A stretch of 64,000 nucleotides of DNA from positions 42,346-106,345 of the forward strand of contig JAGQWX010000012.1 of assembly GCA_020436935.1 (NCBI GenBank), given 5' to 3'. The notes under the pieces were generated by a model. The model worked only from the letters and a program-made list of their open reading frames with translations, was not told where the DNA came from and ran no database searches. Below are positions 37,077-45,811 of the stretch, piece by piece (positions within the stretch are counted from its first letter, which is position 1; every line of letters starts with the position of its first letter). The DNA is from Saprospiraceae bacterium. GTDB lineage: Bacteria > Bacteroidota > Bacteroidia > Chitinophagales > Saprospiraceae. The position numbers were made by a program, and so were the translations under genes.

Positions 37077-37940
37077 TTCAATTGCCTTTTTATGGTAAAG
37101 GTGTTTCTCGTCTGTCTTGATTTTTTGGATTAACGTGTTGACTGGTGTCTTATTTTCAGCATACATTCCCACCATGGAAATTAAATAAGACCATTCGTAG
37201 TCAAAATCAAGCCCTTCGGAATAAGCCAATTCTTTAAAACCCTTAGCGGCAAGATCAAACAATCCCAAGTTGAAATATGCATCTGATACGAATTGATTAT
37301 ACAGTTCGTAATTTGAAGCTTTCAACAAAGTGTCCTGTTCTAAAAAAGTCAAGATTTCCTGGTAATTTTCTCTGCGGTGGGCTTCGAGCAAAGTATTAAG
37401 TTGCGGTATTGTTTCAATACTAACAGATCTAAATTGATGATCTAATGATGACTTGTCATAATATTTATTGGCAAGCGCGGCATAGTTCATTTCTAATAAG
37501 CCATCCTTTACAATGTTCTTAGCATCATCACCTGAATAAGGATTTGAAACTGTGTCTTTATTGGCAAATTCGTCGACCTTCACAATAGAATCTTTATTCA
37601 CCACTATGGGTTGGTTACGAATATCGTTTTTATTTAGTCGCGACTTGATCCTGTAGAAAAGCAGTAAAGTTATAAGCAGTACGAAGGTTAATATCCAAAT
37701 ATATTTATAAGGAACAGATTTCTTTTTTGATACAGGATTTTCAGATTTCTCCCAAGACTTGATTTCATCCTTCAATCGTGAAGCAATCAATTGTTCAGCA
37801 ACATCCTGCTCCAACATAGTTTTCTTAAATTCAAGTTCCAGATCTGGATTGGACAAGAGTTCTGCCATAAACTTAGCTTGCTCATCTGAACTGAGCTTAC
37901 CTTTTAGAAATTTGTCAATGTCTTCCTGAAACGTATTCAA
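37044..37940 (-). CDS. Anti-sigma-like membrane protein with helical repeats
   Basis: 298 residues. The N-terminus (DIDKFLKGKLSSDEQAKFMAELLSNPDLELEFK) matches the segment shared by Bacteroidota proteins encoded beside ECF sigma factors. One transmembrane helix lies at about 80-95 (YIWILTFVLLITLLLFY). The C-terminal half is helical and TPR-like (YYDKSSLDHQFRSVS..., ASNYELYNQFVSDAYFNLGLFDLAAKGFKEL). The likely role is holding the ECF sigma factor at the membrane and releasing it on a periplasmic signal; this is inferred from architecture. It starts 4 bases after the sigma factor gene and overlaps the TPR-CHAT gene tail to tail. Confidence 0.72.
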   Translation of the reverse strand: MNTFQEDIDKFLKGKLSSDEQAKFMAELLSNPDLELEFKKTMLEQDVAEQLIASRLKDEIKSWEKSENPVSKKKSVPYKYIWILTFVLLITLLLFYRIKSRLNKNDIRNQPIVVNKDSIVKVDEFANKDTVSNPYSGDDAKNIVKDGLLEMNYAALANKYYDKSSLDHQFRSVSIETIPQLNTLLEAHRRENYQEILTFLEQDTLLKASNYELYNQFVSDAYFNLGLFDLAAKGFKELAYSEGLDFDYEWSYLISMVGMYAENKTPVNTLIQKIKTDEKHLYHKKAIELWLALGELDR

Positions 37941-37944
37941 TTGC

Positions 37945-38517
37945 CTATTTTAAATTTTGCCATTCATCATTCTGATCTAAATATAATCTGAAAGCTTGTC
38001 TACATCTATATACGGCCTTTTTTACCATATTGATGTTTTTATACCCTAACTCATCTTTTATATCTTCATAGCTTGTGTCAAGTTGTAATAAAACAAAAAT
38101 GTTTTTACACTTATTTTCCATTTTCTGGATAATGTTATTTATAAACGCAAGTTTATTTTCATTGAAAAGTTGTTTTTCAAAAGATTCTTGAATTAAATCA
38201 TAATCAACAATATTTTCGTAAGACTTGAGCTGATTATTGGACCGTCTGAAGAATAAAAACTTAACTATAGCCAAAAAGTAGGTTAATAGAGAAGATTGGT
38301 TTCTAAAAATATCATTTCTTATGTTCTTATCAAAAGCGATCAGTGCATCAACAACAATCTCCTCAGCATCCTCCGGTTTACAGTTTTTATTATAAAGAAA
38401 GTTGATACCAATTTCTTTATAGCTTAGGGTAATGAAAATGTGTTTTAATGCTAGGTTCCTTTGATTCTCCCCACTTTTAATGGCCTGTATTATTTGCTCA
38501 TCAGTATCAAACATCAA
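37945..38517 (-). CDS. ECF-type RNA polymerase sigma factor
   Basis: 190 residues with region 2 (NKNCKPEDAEEIVVDALIAFDKNIRND...LLTYFLAIVKFLFFRR, about 42-94) and region 4 HTH (CKNIFVLLQLDTSYEDIKDELGYKNINMVKKAVYRCRQAFR, about 138-178). The ED-AEEIVVDALIAF stretch corresponds to the usual AEDIVQEVFLRL of ECF factors. It is co-transcribed with the anti-sigma-like gene 4 bases downstream. Target promoters are unknown; the convergent CHAT gene is a plausible regulated neighbour. An ATG one codon in (38514) is an equally good start. Confidence 0.85.
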   Translation of the reverse strand: MMFDTDEQIIQAIKSGENQRNLALKHIFITLSYKEIGINFLYNKNCKPEDAEEIVVDALIAFDKNIRNDIFRNQSSLLTYFLAIVKFLFFRRSNNQLKSYENIVDYDLIQESFEKQLFNENKLAFINNIIQKMENKCKNIFVLLQLDTSYEDIKDELGYKNINMVKKAVYRCRQAFRLYLDQNDEWQNLK

Positions 38518-38602
38518 AAGAAGATTCTAAATTATTTTTTAACAGAAGGATAATGCAAAGAAAATCAAAATTCTATTACCCGAGACCTGGCCAAAGTATT
38601 TT

Positions 38603-38610
38603 TATCTTTG
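38603..38610 (+). promoter_or_regulatory. Predicted hflX promoter (-7 element)
   Basis: TATCTTTG matches TAnnTTTG, 18 bases before the hflX ATG. No clear TTTG is found at the -33 position. Confidence 0.45.
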
Positions 38611-38628
38611 TAAAATAAAACATGTAAA

Positions 38629-39840
38629 ATGGCCGAATGGAACGTAGGTAAAGAAAAGAGTAAGAGTCTGGCACCTGTTGAAGAGCAATGCGTGCTCATT
38701 GGACTGGTGACCAGAGATCAGACGCTGGAGCAGGTGGAGGAGTACCTGGCAGAGTTGGAATTTCTGGCCATGACGGCGGGTGCTGTTACCAAAAAGAAGT
38801 TCATCCAAAAAATGTCTTCGCCAGACTCAAAGACGTTTATTGGTAGTGGTAAGCTGGAAGAGATTAAGGAGTATCTGGAATTTTTTGAAGACATCAATAT
38901 TGCCATCTTTGATGATGACCTTTCTCCCAAACAAACCAGTATTCTGGAAGAAGCACTCAAAGTGAAAATCATTGACAGGTCGTCTTTGATTTTGGACATA
39001 TTTGCCAAAAGGGCTCAAACCGCTCAGGCAAAAACGCAGGTTGAGCTGGCCCAGATGCAGTATTTGCTGCCGCGACTCAGGGGACTATGGACCCACCTTG
39101 AAAGGCAAAGGGGTGGTATCGGTATGCGTGGTCCGGGAGAGCAGGAAATAGAGACAGACCGAAGGATTGTCAGGGATAAGATTGCCCAGCTGAAAGAGAA
39201 ACTCATCAAAATAGATCAGCAGGCGCAAACGCAGCGAAAAAATAGAGGCGAGCTCATCAGGGTTGCCCTCGTGGGATACACCAACGTCGGAAAATCAACT
39301 TTGATGAATACACTGAGCAAATCTGATGTATTTGCTGAAGACAAGTTGTTTGCAACGCTCGATACCACGATAAGAAAAGTTGTTTTTGGCAACATGCCTT
39401 TTCTGCTCACAGATACGGTGGGCTTCATCAGAAAACTGCCTCACCACCTGGTCGAAAGTTTTAAATCTACACTGGATGAGACGATAGAATCAGAAATCCT
39501 GATTCACGTTGTGGACATTTCACACCCCCAATATGAAGATCAGATCAGAACAGTGAATGCTACGCTCAAAGAGCTGGGCGTGGACCAAAAGCCTACTCTG
39601 ATGGTTTTCAACAAGATTGATGCTTACAGAGAAAAGTTTTTTGATGCTTATCTTGACGAACAGACCAAAGAAGAAATATTGGCAGAGCTCAGTGAAAACC
39701 TGAAAAACACGTTTGAGCATGACAACATTTTTATATCAGCTAAAAACAAGGAGAATCTTGACATGCTGCGCGAGAAAATGGCAGAACTCATTACCATCGA
39801 ATATCAACTGAGGTATCCATACAAAACCAAAACCTGGTAA
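38629..39840 (+). CDS. hflX: Ribosome-associated GTPase HflX
   Basis: 403 residues. N-terminal HflX domain (TKKKFIQKMSSPDSKTFIGSGKLEEIK...IIDRSSLILDIFAKRAQTAQAKTQVELAQMQYLLPRL, in parts) with the family signature RGGIGMRGPGEQEIETDRR (about 160-180), then a G domain with G1 GYTNVGKST (about 216), G3 DTVGFIRKLP and G4 NKID. HflX splits and rescues stalled ribosomes under heat stress. It precedes the M29 aminopeptidase gene, whose ATG lies 1 base after the hflX stop, so the two are translationally coupled. Confidence 0.95.
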   Translation: MAEWNVGKEKSKSLAPVEEQCVLIGLVTRDQTLEQVEEYLAELEFLAMTAGAVTKKKFIQKMSSPDSKTFIGSGKLEEIKEYLEFFEDINIAIFDDDLSPKQTSILEEALKVKIIDRSSLILDIFAKRAQTAQAKTQVELAQMQYLLPRLRGLWTHLERQRGGIGMRGPGEQEIETDRRIVRDKIAQLKEKLIKIDQQAQTQRKNRGELIRVALVGYTNVGKSTLMNTLSKSDVFAEDKLFATLDTTIRKVVFGNMPFLLTDTVGFIRKLPHHLVESFKSTLDETIESEILIHVVDISHPQYEDQIRTVNATLKELGVDQKPTLMVFNKIDAYREKFFDAYLDEQTKEEILAELSENLKNTFEHDNIFISAKNKENLDMLREKMAELITIEYQLRYPYKTKTW

Positions 39841-39841
39841 C

Positions 39842-40954
39842 ATGGCCAACAAAATGATGAATAAATATGCCTGCCTATTGGTAGACTATTGTCTGAGTAT
39901 GTCCAAAGGACAAAAGTTGCTGCTCAAAAGTACTACGCTTGCAGAACCACTGATCAGGGAAGTGTACAGAGAGACCATCAAACGGGGGGCCTTTATAGAC
40001 ATTGACATGTCGTTTTCAGGAATGTCAAAGATTTTCTATGACAATGCTGATGAACAACAATTGTCCTATGTCAATCCCGTCACCCAGATGCAGTTTGAAA
40101 CTTATGATGCATATCTGGTGATCCGGGCTCCTTTCAACCTAAGAGAAGACCAACAAGTCGATCCACAAAAAAAGAGAAAAAGAGGAGAAGCCCTTTCGGT
40201 CATTGACGAGCTGTATTCAACGAGGACAGCGGATGGAAGCATGAAGAGGTGTCTTTGCCAGTATCCGACAGAAGCATCAGCACAGGAAGCAGGCCTGAGT
40301 TTGGAGGAATACGAAGACTTTATTTTCAATGCTTGTAAGCTCTATGACGATGATCCTGTTGCATCGTGGAAAACACTTGGAAAGAACCAGCAAAAGATTG
40401 TTGATTATCTGAATGGTGTCGGTGACATGAGATATGTCAATGACAAGACGGACATATCATTTTCGGTCAAAAACAGGGTATGGATCAACAGCGACGGGAA
40501 GGCCAATATGCCTAGCGGAGAAGTATTTTCTGCTCCCGTCGAAGACACGGTGAATGGGAAGGTGTTTTTCGATTATCCATCCATTTACAATGGCAAGGAA
40601 GCCAGAGGAATAGAACTGCAGGTCAAAGATGGTGAGGTTGTGGCCTGGGATGCAGAGCTGGGGAAAGAACTATTGGACGAGATATTTGCTACCTCGGGAG
40701 CCAATTTTTTTGGAGAGGTAGCTATTGGTACCAACTATGGCATCAACAGGGCAACGAAAAATATCTTGTTTGACGAAAAGATTGGAGGTACGATACATAT
40801 GGCCGTAGGGAGGTCCTACTTACAATGCGGAGGAAAGAACAAATCGCAGATCCATTGGGACATGATTGCCGATATGACCAGGGGTGGAAAAATATATGCT
40901 GACGGTGTTTTGATTTATGAAAATGGAGTATTTCTGGGACAGCTGTCTCTTTAG
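39842..40954 (+). CDS. M29 family aminopeptidase
   Basis: 370 residues. The M29 (thermophilic aminopeptidase, AmpS/PepS) pattern is clear: NMPSGEVFSAPVEDTVNGKVFFDYP (about 220-245), GGTIHMAVGRSYLQCGGKNKSQIHWDMI (about 318-345, with metal-binding Glu/His/Asp residues). It releases N-terminal amino acids with low specificity in the cytoplasm. The start lies directly after the hflX stop. A nested hairpin and the rhamnose operon follow after 126 bases, so it is not obviously part of that pathway. Confidence 0.9.
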   Translation: MANKMMNKYACLLVDYCLSMSKGQKLLLKSTTLAEPLIREVYRETIKRGAFIDIDMSFSGMSKIFYDNADEQQLSYVNPVTQMQFETYDAYLVIRAPFNLREDQQVDPQKKRKRGEALSVIDELYSTRTADGSMKRCLCQYPTEASAQEAGLSLEEYEDFIFNACKLYDDDPVASWKTLGKNQQKIVDYLNGVGDMRYVNDKTDISFSVKNRVWINSDGKANMPSGEVFSAPVEDTVNGKVFFDYPSIYNGKEARGIELQVKDGEVVAWDAELGKELLDEIFATSGANFFGEVAIGTNYGINRATKNILFDEKIGGTIHMAVGRSYLQCGGKNKSQIHWDMIADMTRGGKIYADGVLIYENGVFLGQLSL

Positions 40955-40996
40955 AAATAGTGTCGAAGCACAGAACAGTACAGAATAGAAATTCAA

Positions 40997-41045
40997 AAAG
41001 AACTATTCCTGAAAGTATCGGAATCGTTAAAGACTTCAGTTCTTT
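40997..41045 (+). promoter_or_regulatory. Nested hairpin upstream of the rhamnose genes
   Basis: An outer 8-bp stem AAAGAACT (40997-41004) / AGTTCTTT (41038-41045) encloses an adjacent 5-bp stem ATTCC (41005-41009) / GGAAT (41020-41024). It lies between the M29 stop and the first rhamnose gene (ATG 41081). It could be a weak terminator or attenuator for the upstream operon, or a regulator site; no T-run follows the stem directly. Confidence 0.35.
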
Positions 41046-41080
41046 GTGGCAACATTTGAAAATTTAAAGCATTCATCAAA

Positions 41081-43183
41081 ATGGCCACATCGCAATCATA
41101 TCAATTTGTCAATTACCTGTGGGACGATCAGAAGGCAGCTTCTTTGGGAGACGATCAGATCGCATTGTTCTTATACAGGTCCAACATTCTCGGAGCTGAC
41201 CTAAGGGTGACCAATTATGGTGGTGGAAACACCTCTTGCAAAACCATTGAAAAAGATCCATTGACAGGAAAAGAAGTAGAAGTCATGTGGATCAAGGGCT
41301 CAGGAGGAGATATAGGCACATTGACCCGAAAAGGCATTGCAGGCTTGTATGTTGACAGACTTCGTTCTCTCAAAAATGTGTACAGAGGGCTCGAATTTGA
41401 AGATGAAATGGTAGCCTTGTTTTATCATTGCCTGTACGATCTCGAATCTGCTGCTCCATCCATTGATACCCCATTACATGGTATGTTGCCATTCAAACAT
41501 ATAGATCACCTGCACCCCGATGCGCTTATTGCGGTGGCTGCCGCCAAAGACGGTAAAGCCATCACCAAAGAAATATGGGGAGACAAAATGGGCTGGGTAG
41601 ACTGGCAAAGACCAGGATTTGATCTGGGCCTTCAACTCGAAGCGTGTCTGAATGAAAATCCGGGAATAAGAGGCATTGTGCTTGGTTCTCACGGACTTTT
41701 TACGTGGGGAGATACCTCAAAAGAGTGTTATCTCAACAGCCTTGAAGTCATTGAAATGGCTTCTCAATACATAGCAGGCAAGGAAGGAAAAGTTAGCCCT
41801 GTTTTTGGTGGACCCAAGCTTGATTCTTTAGCGACAGAAAATAGAAAATCTCAGGCAGCATTGCTGGCGCCAATACTTAGAGGTCTTTGCAGCAGCGAAT
41901 CCAGGATGGTAGGGCACTTTACAGATGACGAGCGTGTACTGCAATTTGTCAACAGCCATGATCTGGAAAAACTTGCGCCGCTGGGTACTTCTTGTCCTGA
42001 CCATTTTTTGAGAACAAAAATTGCCCCTTTGGTGCTGGAGCTGAAACCGGAAGAGGATTTATCAGACAGCAAAACCATAAAAACAAAACTCAGCCAGTCA
42101 TTCGAGACCTACAGAGAAGGATACAAGGCCTATTATGAAAACTGCAAACGGGCAAATAGTCCCGCACTGAGAGATCCCAATCCGGTCGTCATTTTATATC
42201 CTGGCATTGGCATGTTTACATTTGCGAAGAACAAACAAACAGCAAGAGTAGCAGCAGAATTTTATATCAACGCGATCAATGTGATGCGTGGCGCAGAGGC
42301 CATTTCTTCATATACATCCTTGCCGCGACAGGAAGCTTTTGATATTGAATATTGGCTGCTGGAAGAAGCAAAACTCCAAAGAATGCCCAAAGAAAAACCT
42401 TTGTCCCGAAGAGTAGCTTTGGTGAGTGGTGCCGGAGGAGGTATAGGAAAAGCCATAGCCGAAAAGTTGATTGCAGAAGGCGCCAATGTCGTCTATACGG
42501 ATTTGCATGAAGAAAGATTAAAGGAAGCCACACAGAAGTATAACAAAGATACAGCCATCTGGATAGCAGGCGATGTCACAAATGCTGAAGACATGCAACG
42601 CGCCTTCAAAAGTGCTGCTCTTGCCTTTGGTGGTGTAGACATTGTAGTGCACTCTGCAGGTCTGGCCATCTCCAAGTCTCTTGAAGAAACAGAGGAAAAA
42701 GATTGGGATTTACTGCAAAATGTTTTGGTCAAAGGACAGTTTCTCTTATCTAAATATGGAGCTGAAATGATGAGAAAACAGGGTTTTGGTGGAGATATCG
42801 TCAGCATTGCTTCAAAGAATGGAGTTGTTGCTGGTCCCAATAATGTTGGTTATGGTACAGCGAAAGCTGCACAACAACATATGGTGCGTCTGCTCGCTGC
42901 CGAACTTGGACCTGAAAAAATCAGAGTGAATACCGTGAACCCTGATGGCGTCATTGTAGGCAGTAAAATATGGGAAGGAGCATGGGCTGAGGGCCGCGCG
43001 AAGGCTTATGGAATTACCGTCGAAGAGCTTCCCGCCTATTATGCCAAAAGAAATCTGATGAATGAGATTATCTTGCCAGATGATATTGCCAATGGAGTGT
43101 TTGCGCTGGTTGCAATATTGGGAAAAAGCACCGGAAACACCATCAATGTGGATGGAGGGGTTGCCAACGCCTTCCTGAGATAG
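41081..43183 (+). CDS. rhaE: Bifunctional rhamnulose-1-phosphate aldolase / L-lactaldehyde dehydrogenase
   Basis: 700 residues made of two fused enzymes. Residues ~1-420 are a class II aldolase domain (YGGGNTSCKTIE, HGLFTWGDTSKECYLNSLEVIE) that splits L-rhamnulose-1-phosphate to DHAP and L-lactaldehyde. Residues ~440-700 are a short-chain dehydrogenase: NAD-binding GAGGGIGKA (about 450-458) and the catalytic Tyr591-x3-Lys595 (YGTAKAAQQH), which oxidises lactaldehyde to L-lactate. This fusion is typical of Bacteroidota and some Bacilli. It is the first gene of a rha operon; the isomerase gene follows 53 bases later. Confidence 0.93.
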   Translation: MATSQSYQFVNYLWDDQKAASLGDDQIALFLYRSNILGADLRVTNYGGGNTSCKTIEKDPLTGKEVEVMWIKGSGGDIGTLTRKGIAGLYVDRLRSLKNVYRGLEFEDEMVALFYHCLYDLESAAPSIDTPLHGMLPFKHIDHLHPDALIAVAAAKDGKAITKEIWGDKMGWVDWQRPGFDLGLQLEACLNENPGIRGIVLGSHGLFTWGDTSKECYLNSLEVIEMASQYIAGKEGKVSPVFGGPKLDSLATENRKSQAALLAPILRGLCSSESRMVGHFTDDERVLQFVNSHDLEKLAPLGTSCPDHFLRTKIAPLVLELKPEEDLSDSKTIKTKLSQSFETYREGYKAYYENCKRANSPALRDPNPVVILYPGIGMFTFAKNKQTARVAAEFYINAINVMRGAEAISSYTSLPRQEAFDIEYWLLEEAKLQRMPKEKPLSRRVALVSGAGGGIGKAIAEKLIAEGANVVYTDLHEERLKEATQKYNKDTAIWIAGDVTNAEDMQRAFKSAALAFGGVDIVVHSAGLAISKSLEETEEKDWDLLQNVLVKGQFLLSKYGAEMMRKQGFGGDIVSIASKNGVVAGPNNVGYGTAKAAQQHMVRLLAAELGPEKIRVNTVNPDGVIVGSKIWEGAWAEGRAKAYGITVEELPAYYAKRNLMNEIILPDDIANGVFALVAILGKSTGNTINVDGGVANAFLR

Positions 43184-43236
43184 TCGGAAAATTATTTGAA
43201 TCAACCACGGTAGTTAATGGCCACAATGTCAAAAAA

Positions 43237-44511
43237 ATGATTGATACAGGAAAAATCAATAAGCACAATCAAGAAATACTTTCTCCTCATACAAAAGACC
43301 TGGATTACCTCAAGGTCAAAGTCGGAGAAGACAAGTCGAATGAGATCATTGATAAACTTCGGGCTTTTCAGGTAGCCATACCATCATGGGCGCTCGGAGC
43401 GGGAGGAACTAGGTTTGGAAGATTTTCAATAGGCGGAGAACCGGCTACCATATATGAAAAACTGGATGACATTGGCATTATCCACGCCCTTACCCAATCG
43501 GCCGGAGCTGTTTCTTTGCACATTCCCTGGGACATTCCCGATGATGCAGAAAAAGTAAAACGCCATGCTTCCGATCTGGATATCACCTTTGATGCTGTAA
43601 ACTCCAATACTTTTCAAGATCAAAATGGTCAGCCTCTGAGCTATAAATTTGGTTCACTCAGCCATGTGCAAAAGCTTACAAGACAACAAGCCATAGACCA
43701 CAACAAAGAAGTCATAGATATTGGCAGGGCTTTGGGCTCTCAATCTTTGACCGTATGGTTGGCAGATGGCAGTTCTTTTCCGGGCCAGCTCAATTTCAGA
43801 AAAGCCCTGGAGAATACCAAAACGTCATTGAGTGAAATATATGGTCACTTGCCCGATGACTGGAAAATGTACATCGAGTACAAACCCTATGAGCCGTATT
43901 TTTACAGTACGGTCATACAAGACTGGGGAACCTCGCTCATGTTGGCAGAAGCTTGTGGAGACAAAGCACATACATTGGTGGATCTTGGTCACCATTTGCC
44001 CAACACCAACATCGAACAAATTGTGGCAACACTGATGTACAAAGGCAGACTTGGGGGCTTTCACTTCAACGACAGCAAATACGGAGACGATGATCTCACA
44101 GTGGGTTCCATCAAACCGTATCAGTTGTTTCTGATCTTCAATGAGTTGGTTTATGGTATGGACAACAACCCCAGCAACAATCCTGACCTCGCCTGGATGA
44201 TCGATGCAAGCCATAACCTCAAAGATCCGCTCGAAGATTTGATGCAAAGTATTGATGCCATACTGATCGCATATGCTCAGGCACTGATGGTAGACAGAAG
44301 TTCTCTTGAACAAGCCAGGGAATACAATGATGTTTCACTCGCCCAGGAAATATTACACGAAGCATACAGGTCTGACCTCCGGCCATTTGTACGTGAGGCC
44401 AGAAGCATAGCCGGAGGTGCAATTGACCCAATCGGAGTTTATAGAAAAGCAGAGGTCAGAAAAAAACTGATCGACAAAAGGGGGTCGGGGTCCAGAGCTA
44501 CCGGTCTTTAA
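43237..44511 (+). CDS. rhaI: L-rhamnose isomerase (RhaI-type TIM barrel)
   Basis: 424 residues matching the Pseudomonas stutzeri-type L-rhamnose isomerase rather than the E. coli RhaA form: FQVAIPSWALGAGGTRFGRFSIGGEP at the start, LTVWLADGSSFPGQLNFRKAL, metal-site residues in MYIEYKPYEPYFYSTVIQDWG and TLVDLGHHLPNTNIEQIVA, and GFHFNDSKYGDDDLTVGS with a further His/Asp pair. It interconverts L-rhamnose and L-rhamnulose, needing a divalent metal. It lies between the aldolase and kinase genes of the same pathway. Confidence 0.93.
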   Translation: MIDTGKINKHNQEILSPHTKDLDYLKVKVGEDKSNEIIDKLRAFQVAIPSWALGAGGTRFGRFSIGGEPATIYEKLDDIGIIHALTQSAGAVSLHIPWDIPDDAEKVKRHASDLDITFDAVNSNTFQDQNGQPLSYKFGSLSHVQKLTRQQAIDHNKEVIDIGRALGSQSLTVWLADGSSFPGQLNFRKALENTKTSLSEIYGHLPDDWKMYIEYKPYEPYFYSTVIQDWGTSLMLAEACGDKAHTLVDLGHHLPNTNIEQIVATLMYKGRLGGFHFNDSKYGDDDLTVGSIKPYQLFLIFNELVYGMDNNPSNNPDLAWMIDASHNLKDPLEDLMQSIDAILIAYAQALMVDRSSLEQAREYNDVSLAQEILHEAYRSDLRPFVREARSIAGGAIDPIGVYRKAEVRKKLIDKRGSGSRATGL

Positions 44512-44531
44512 TAAAAAATAAATCATCACCA

Positions 44532-45809
44532 TTGATCCTTGTATTCGACATCGGAAAAACCAATAAAAAGTGGGTGCTGTTTGACGAGCAGCTAAAACTG
44601 GTAGCAGACTGTACCGTACAGCTTCCTGAAACAAAGGATGAGGATGGGTTTCCATGTGAAAACATTTCACTGCTGCAAGATTGGGTTTTTGAGGAGTCTT
44701 TGGCTGTGTTGAAAAGGAAGGACGTCAATGTCAAATACATCAATATATCTGCTTATGGAGCAACGATTGTGTTTTTGGATGAAAATAATAGCCCGTGTTT
44801 TCCGGTTTACAACTACCTCAAACCCATTGAGACTGAGGAATTAAAGGCCTTCCGAATGGAATATGACCAGGAAAACAAGTTGGAAATTGAAACGGGAGCC
44901 CCATTGACAGGCATGTTGAATACAGGCTTTCAAATCTTTAAAACATCACAGAAAAAAAACTTCTCTAAAGTAAAAACCATCCTCCACCTGCCTCAATACC
45001 TGGCTTTTCTTTTACACGGCACATTGCAATCCGAAACAACCTCCATTGGATGTCATACTACCTTGTGGAATTTTGACAAAAACGATTGGCACCAATGGTT
45101 AGGAGACAAAAATCTCAAAAACTTATTGCCGCCCATCGTTGATGGTAAAGGATATATTCCTGTTGGTATCAATGGAAAAGTCATCAACATTGGCAAGGGC
45201 ATCCACGATAGTTCTGCGGCGCTTTTCCCATATGTTTCAAACATATCGGAACCATTTATTTTGGTCTCAACGGGCACATGGAGCATAGTCCTTAATCCAT
45301 TTACCAAAGATGCTTATTCTCGGGAAGACGTGAATTCTGACGTATTGATGTACCGCCAACCAGACGGAAGCAGCGTCAGAGCCTCCAGGTTGTTTACAGG
45401 GAGGATGTTCAGCGAGCAGCTTGACCTCATTTGTAAAAAATTTGAGGTTGAAAAGTCTACCGTGTTCCAAATGGAGTACGTTCTTGAATGGCAAACCCTT
45501 AGCAATCAAAATGAGCCCGTCCACCAATTGGAATATGAAGTCCATAAACTGTGTAATGAGCTTTGTGAGTTGCACATCCAGGCCATTCACAAAGCGATGG
45601 GCAGGTCGGATATAAGGTCGGTGTATGTGGATGGAGGATTTGCTCAAAATCAGATATTTTTGAAATTGCTCAAAGCAAGACTTCCACAATTCCGCATTTT
45701 TGCAGCGAGGAAGCCAATGGGTTCAGCACTAGGAGCAGCACTGGTCCTGGAAGTGATAAAACCAGAAGATATCCGATTTACTGAGATTTATGACATTATA
45801 GAAATTTAG
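44532..45809 (+). CDS. rhaB: FGGY-family sugar kinase, probable L-rhamnulokinase
   Basis: 425 residues. The N-terminal ATP-binding fold opens with LVFDIGKTNKKWVLFDE; a typical FGGY pattern follows (NISAYGATIVFLDE, LVSTGTWSIVLNP, YVDGGFAQNQIFLKLLKARLP, KPMGSALGAALV). It phosphorylates the sugar before aldol cleavage; rhamnulose is the expected substrate from its neighbours. The start is a TTG at 44532: no ATG or GTG in frame lies between the preceding gene (stop 44511) and this codon, and the conserved DIGKTN begins five residues later. It ends 2 bases before the lldD-like gene. Confidence 0.88.
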   Translation: MILVFDIGKTNKKWVLFDEQLKLVADCTVQLPETKDEDGFPCENISLLQDWVFEESLAVLKRKDVNVKYINISAYGATIVFLDENNSPCFPVYNYLKPIETEELKAFRMEYDQENKLEIETGAPLTGMLNTGFQIFKTSQKKNFSKVKTILHLPQYLAFLLHGTLQSETTSIGCHTTLWNFDKNDWHQWLGDKNLKNLLPPIVDGKGYIPVGINGKVINIGKGIHDSSAALFPYVSNISEPFILVSTGTWSIVLNPFTKDAYSREDVNSDVLMYRQPDGSSVRASRLFTGRMFSEQLDLICKKFEVEKSTVFQMEYVLEWQTLSNQNEPVHQLEYEVHKLCNELCELHIQAIHKAMGRSDIRSVYVDGGFAQNQIFLKLLKARLPQFRIFAARKPMGSALGAALVLEVIKPEDIRFTEIYDIIEI

Positions 45810-45811
45810 CC

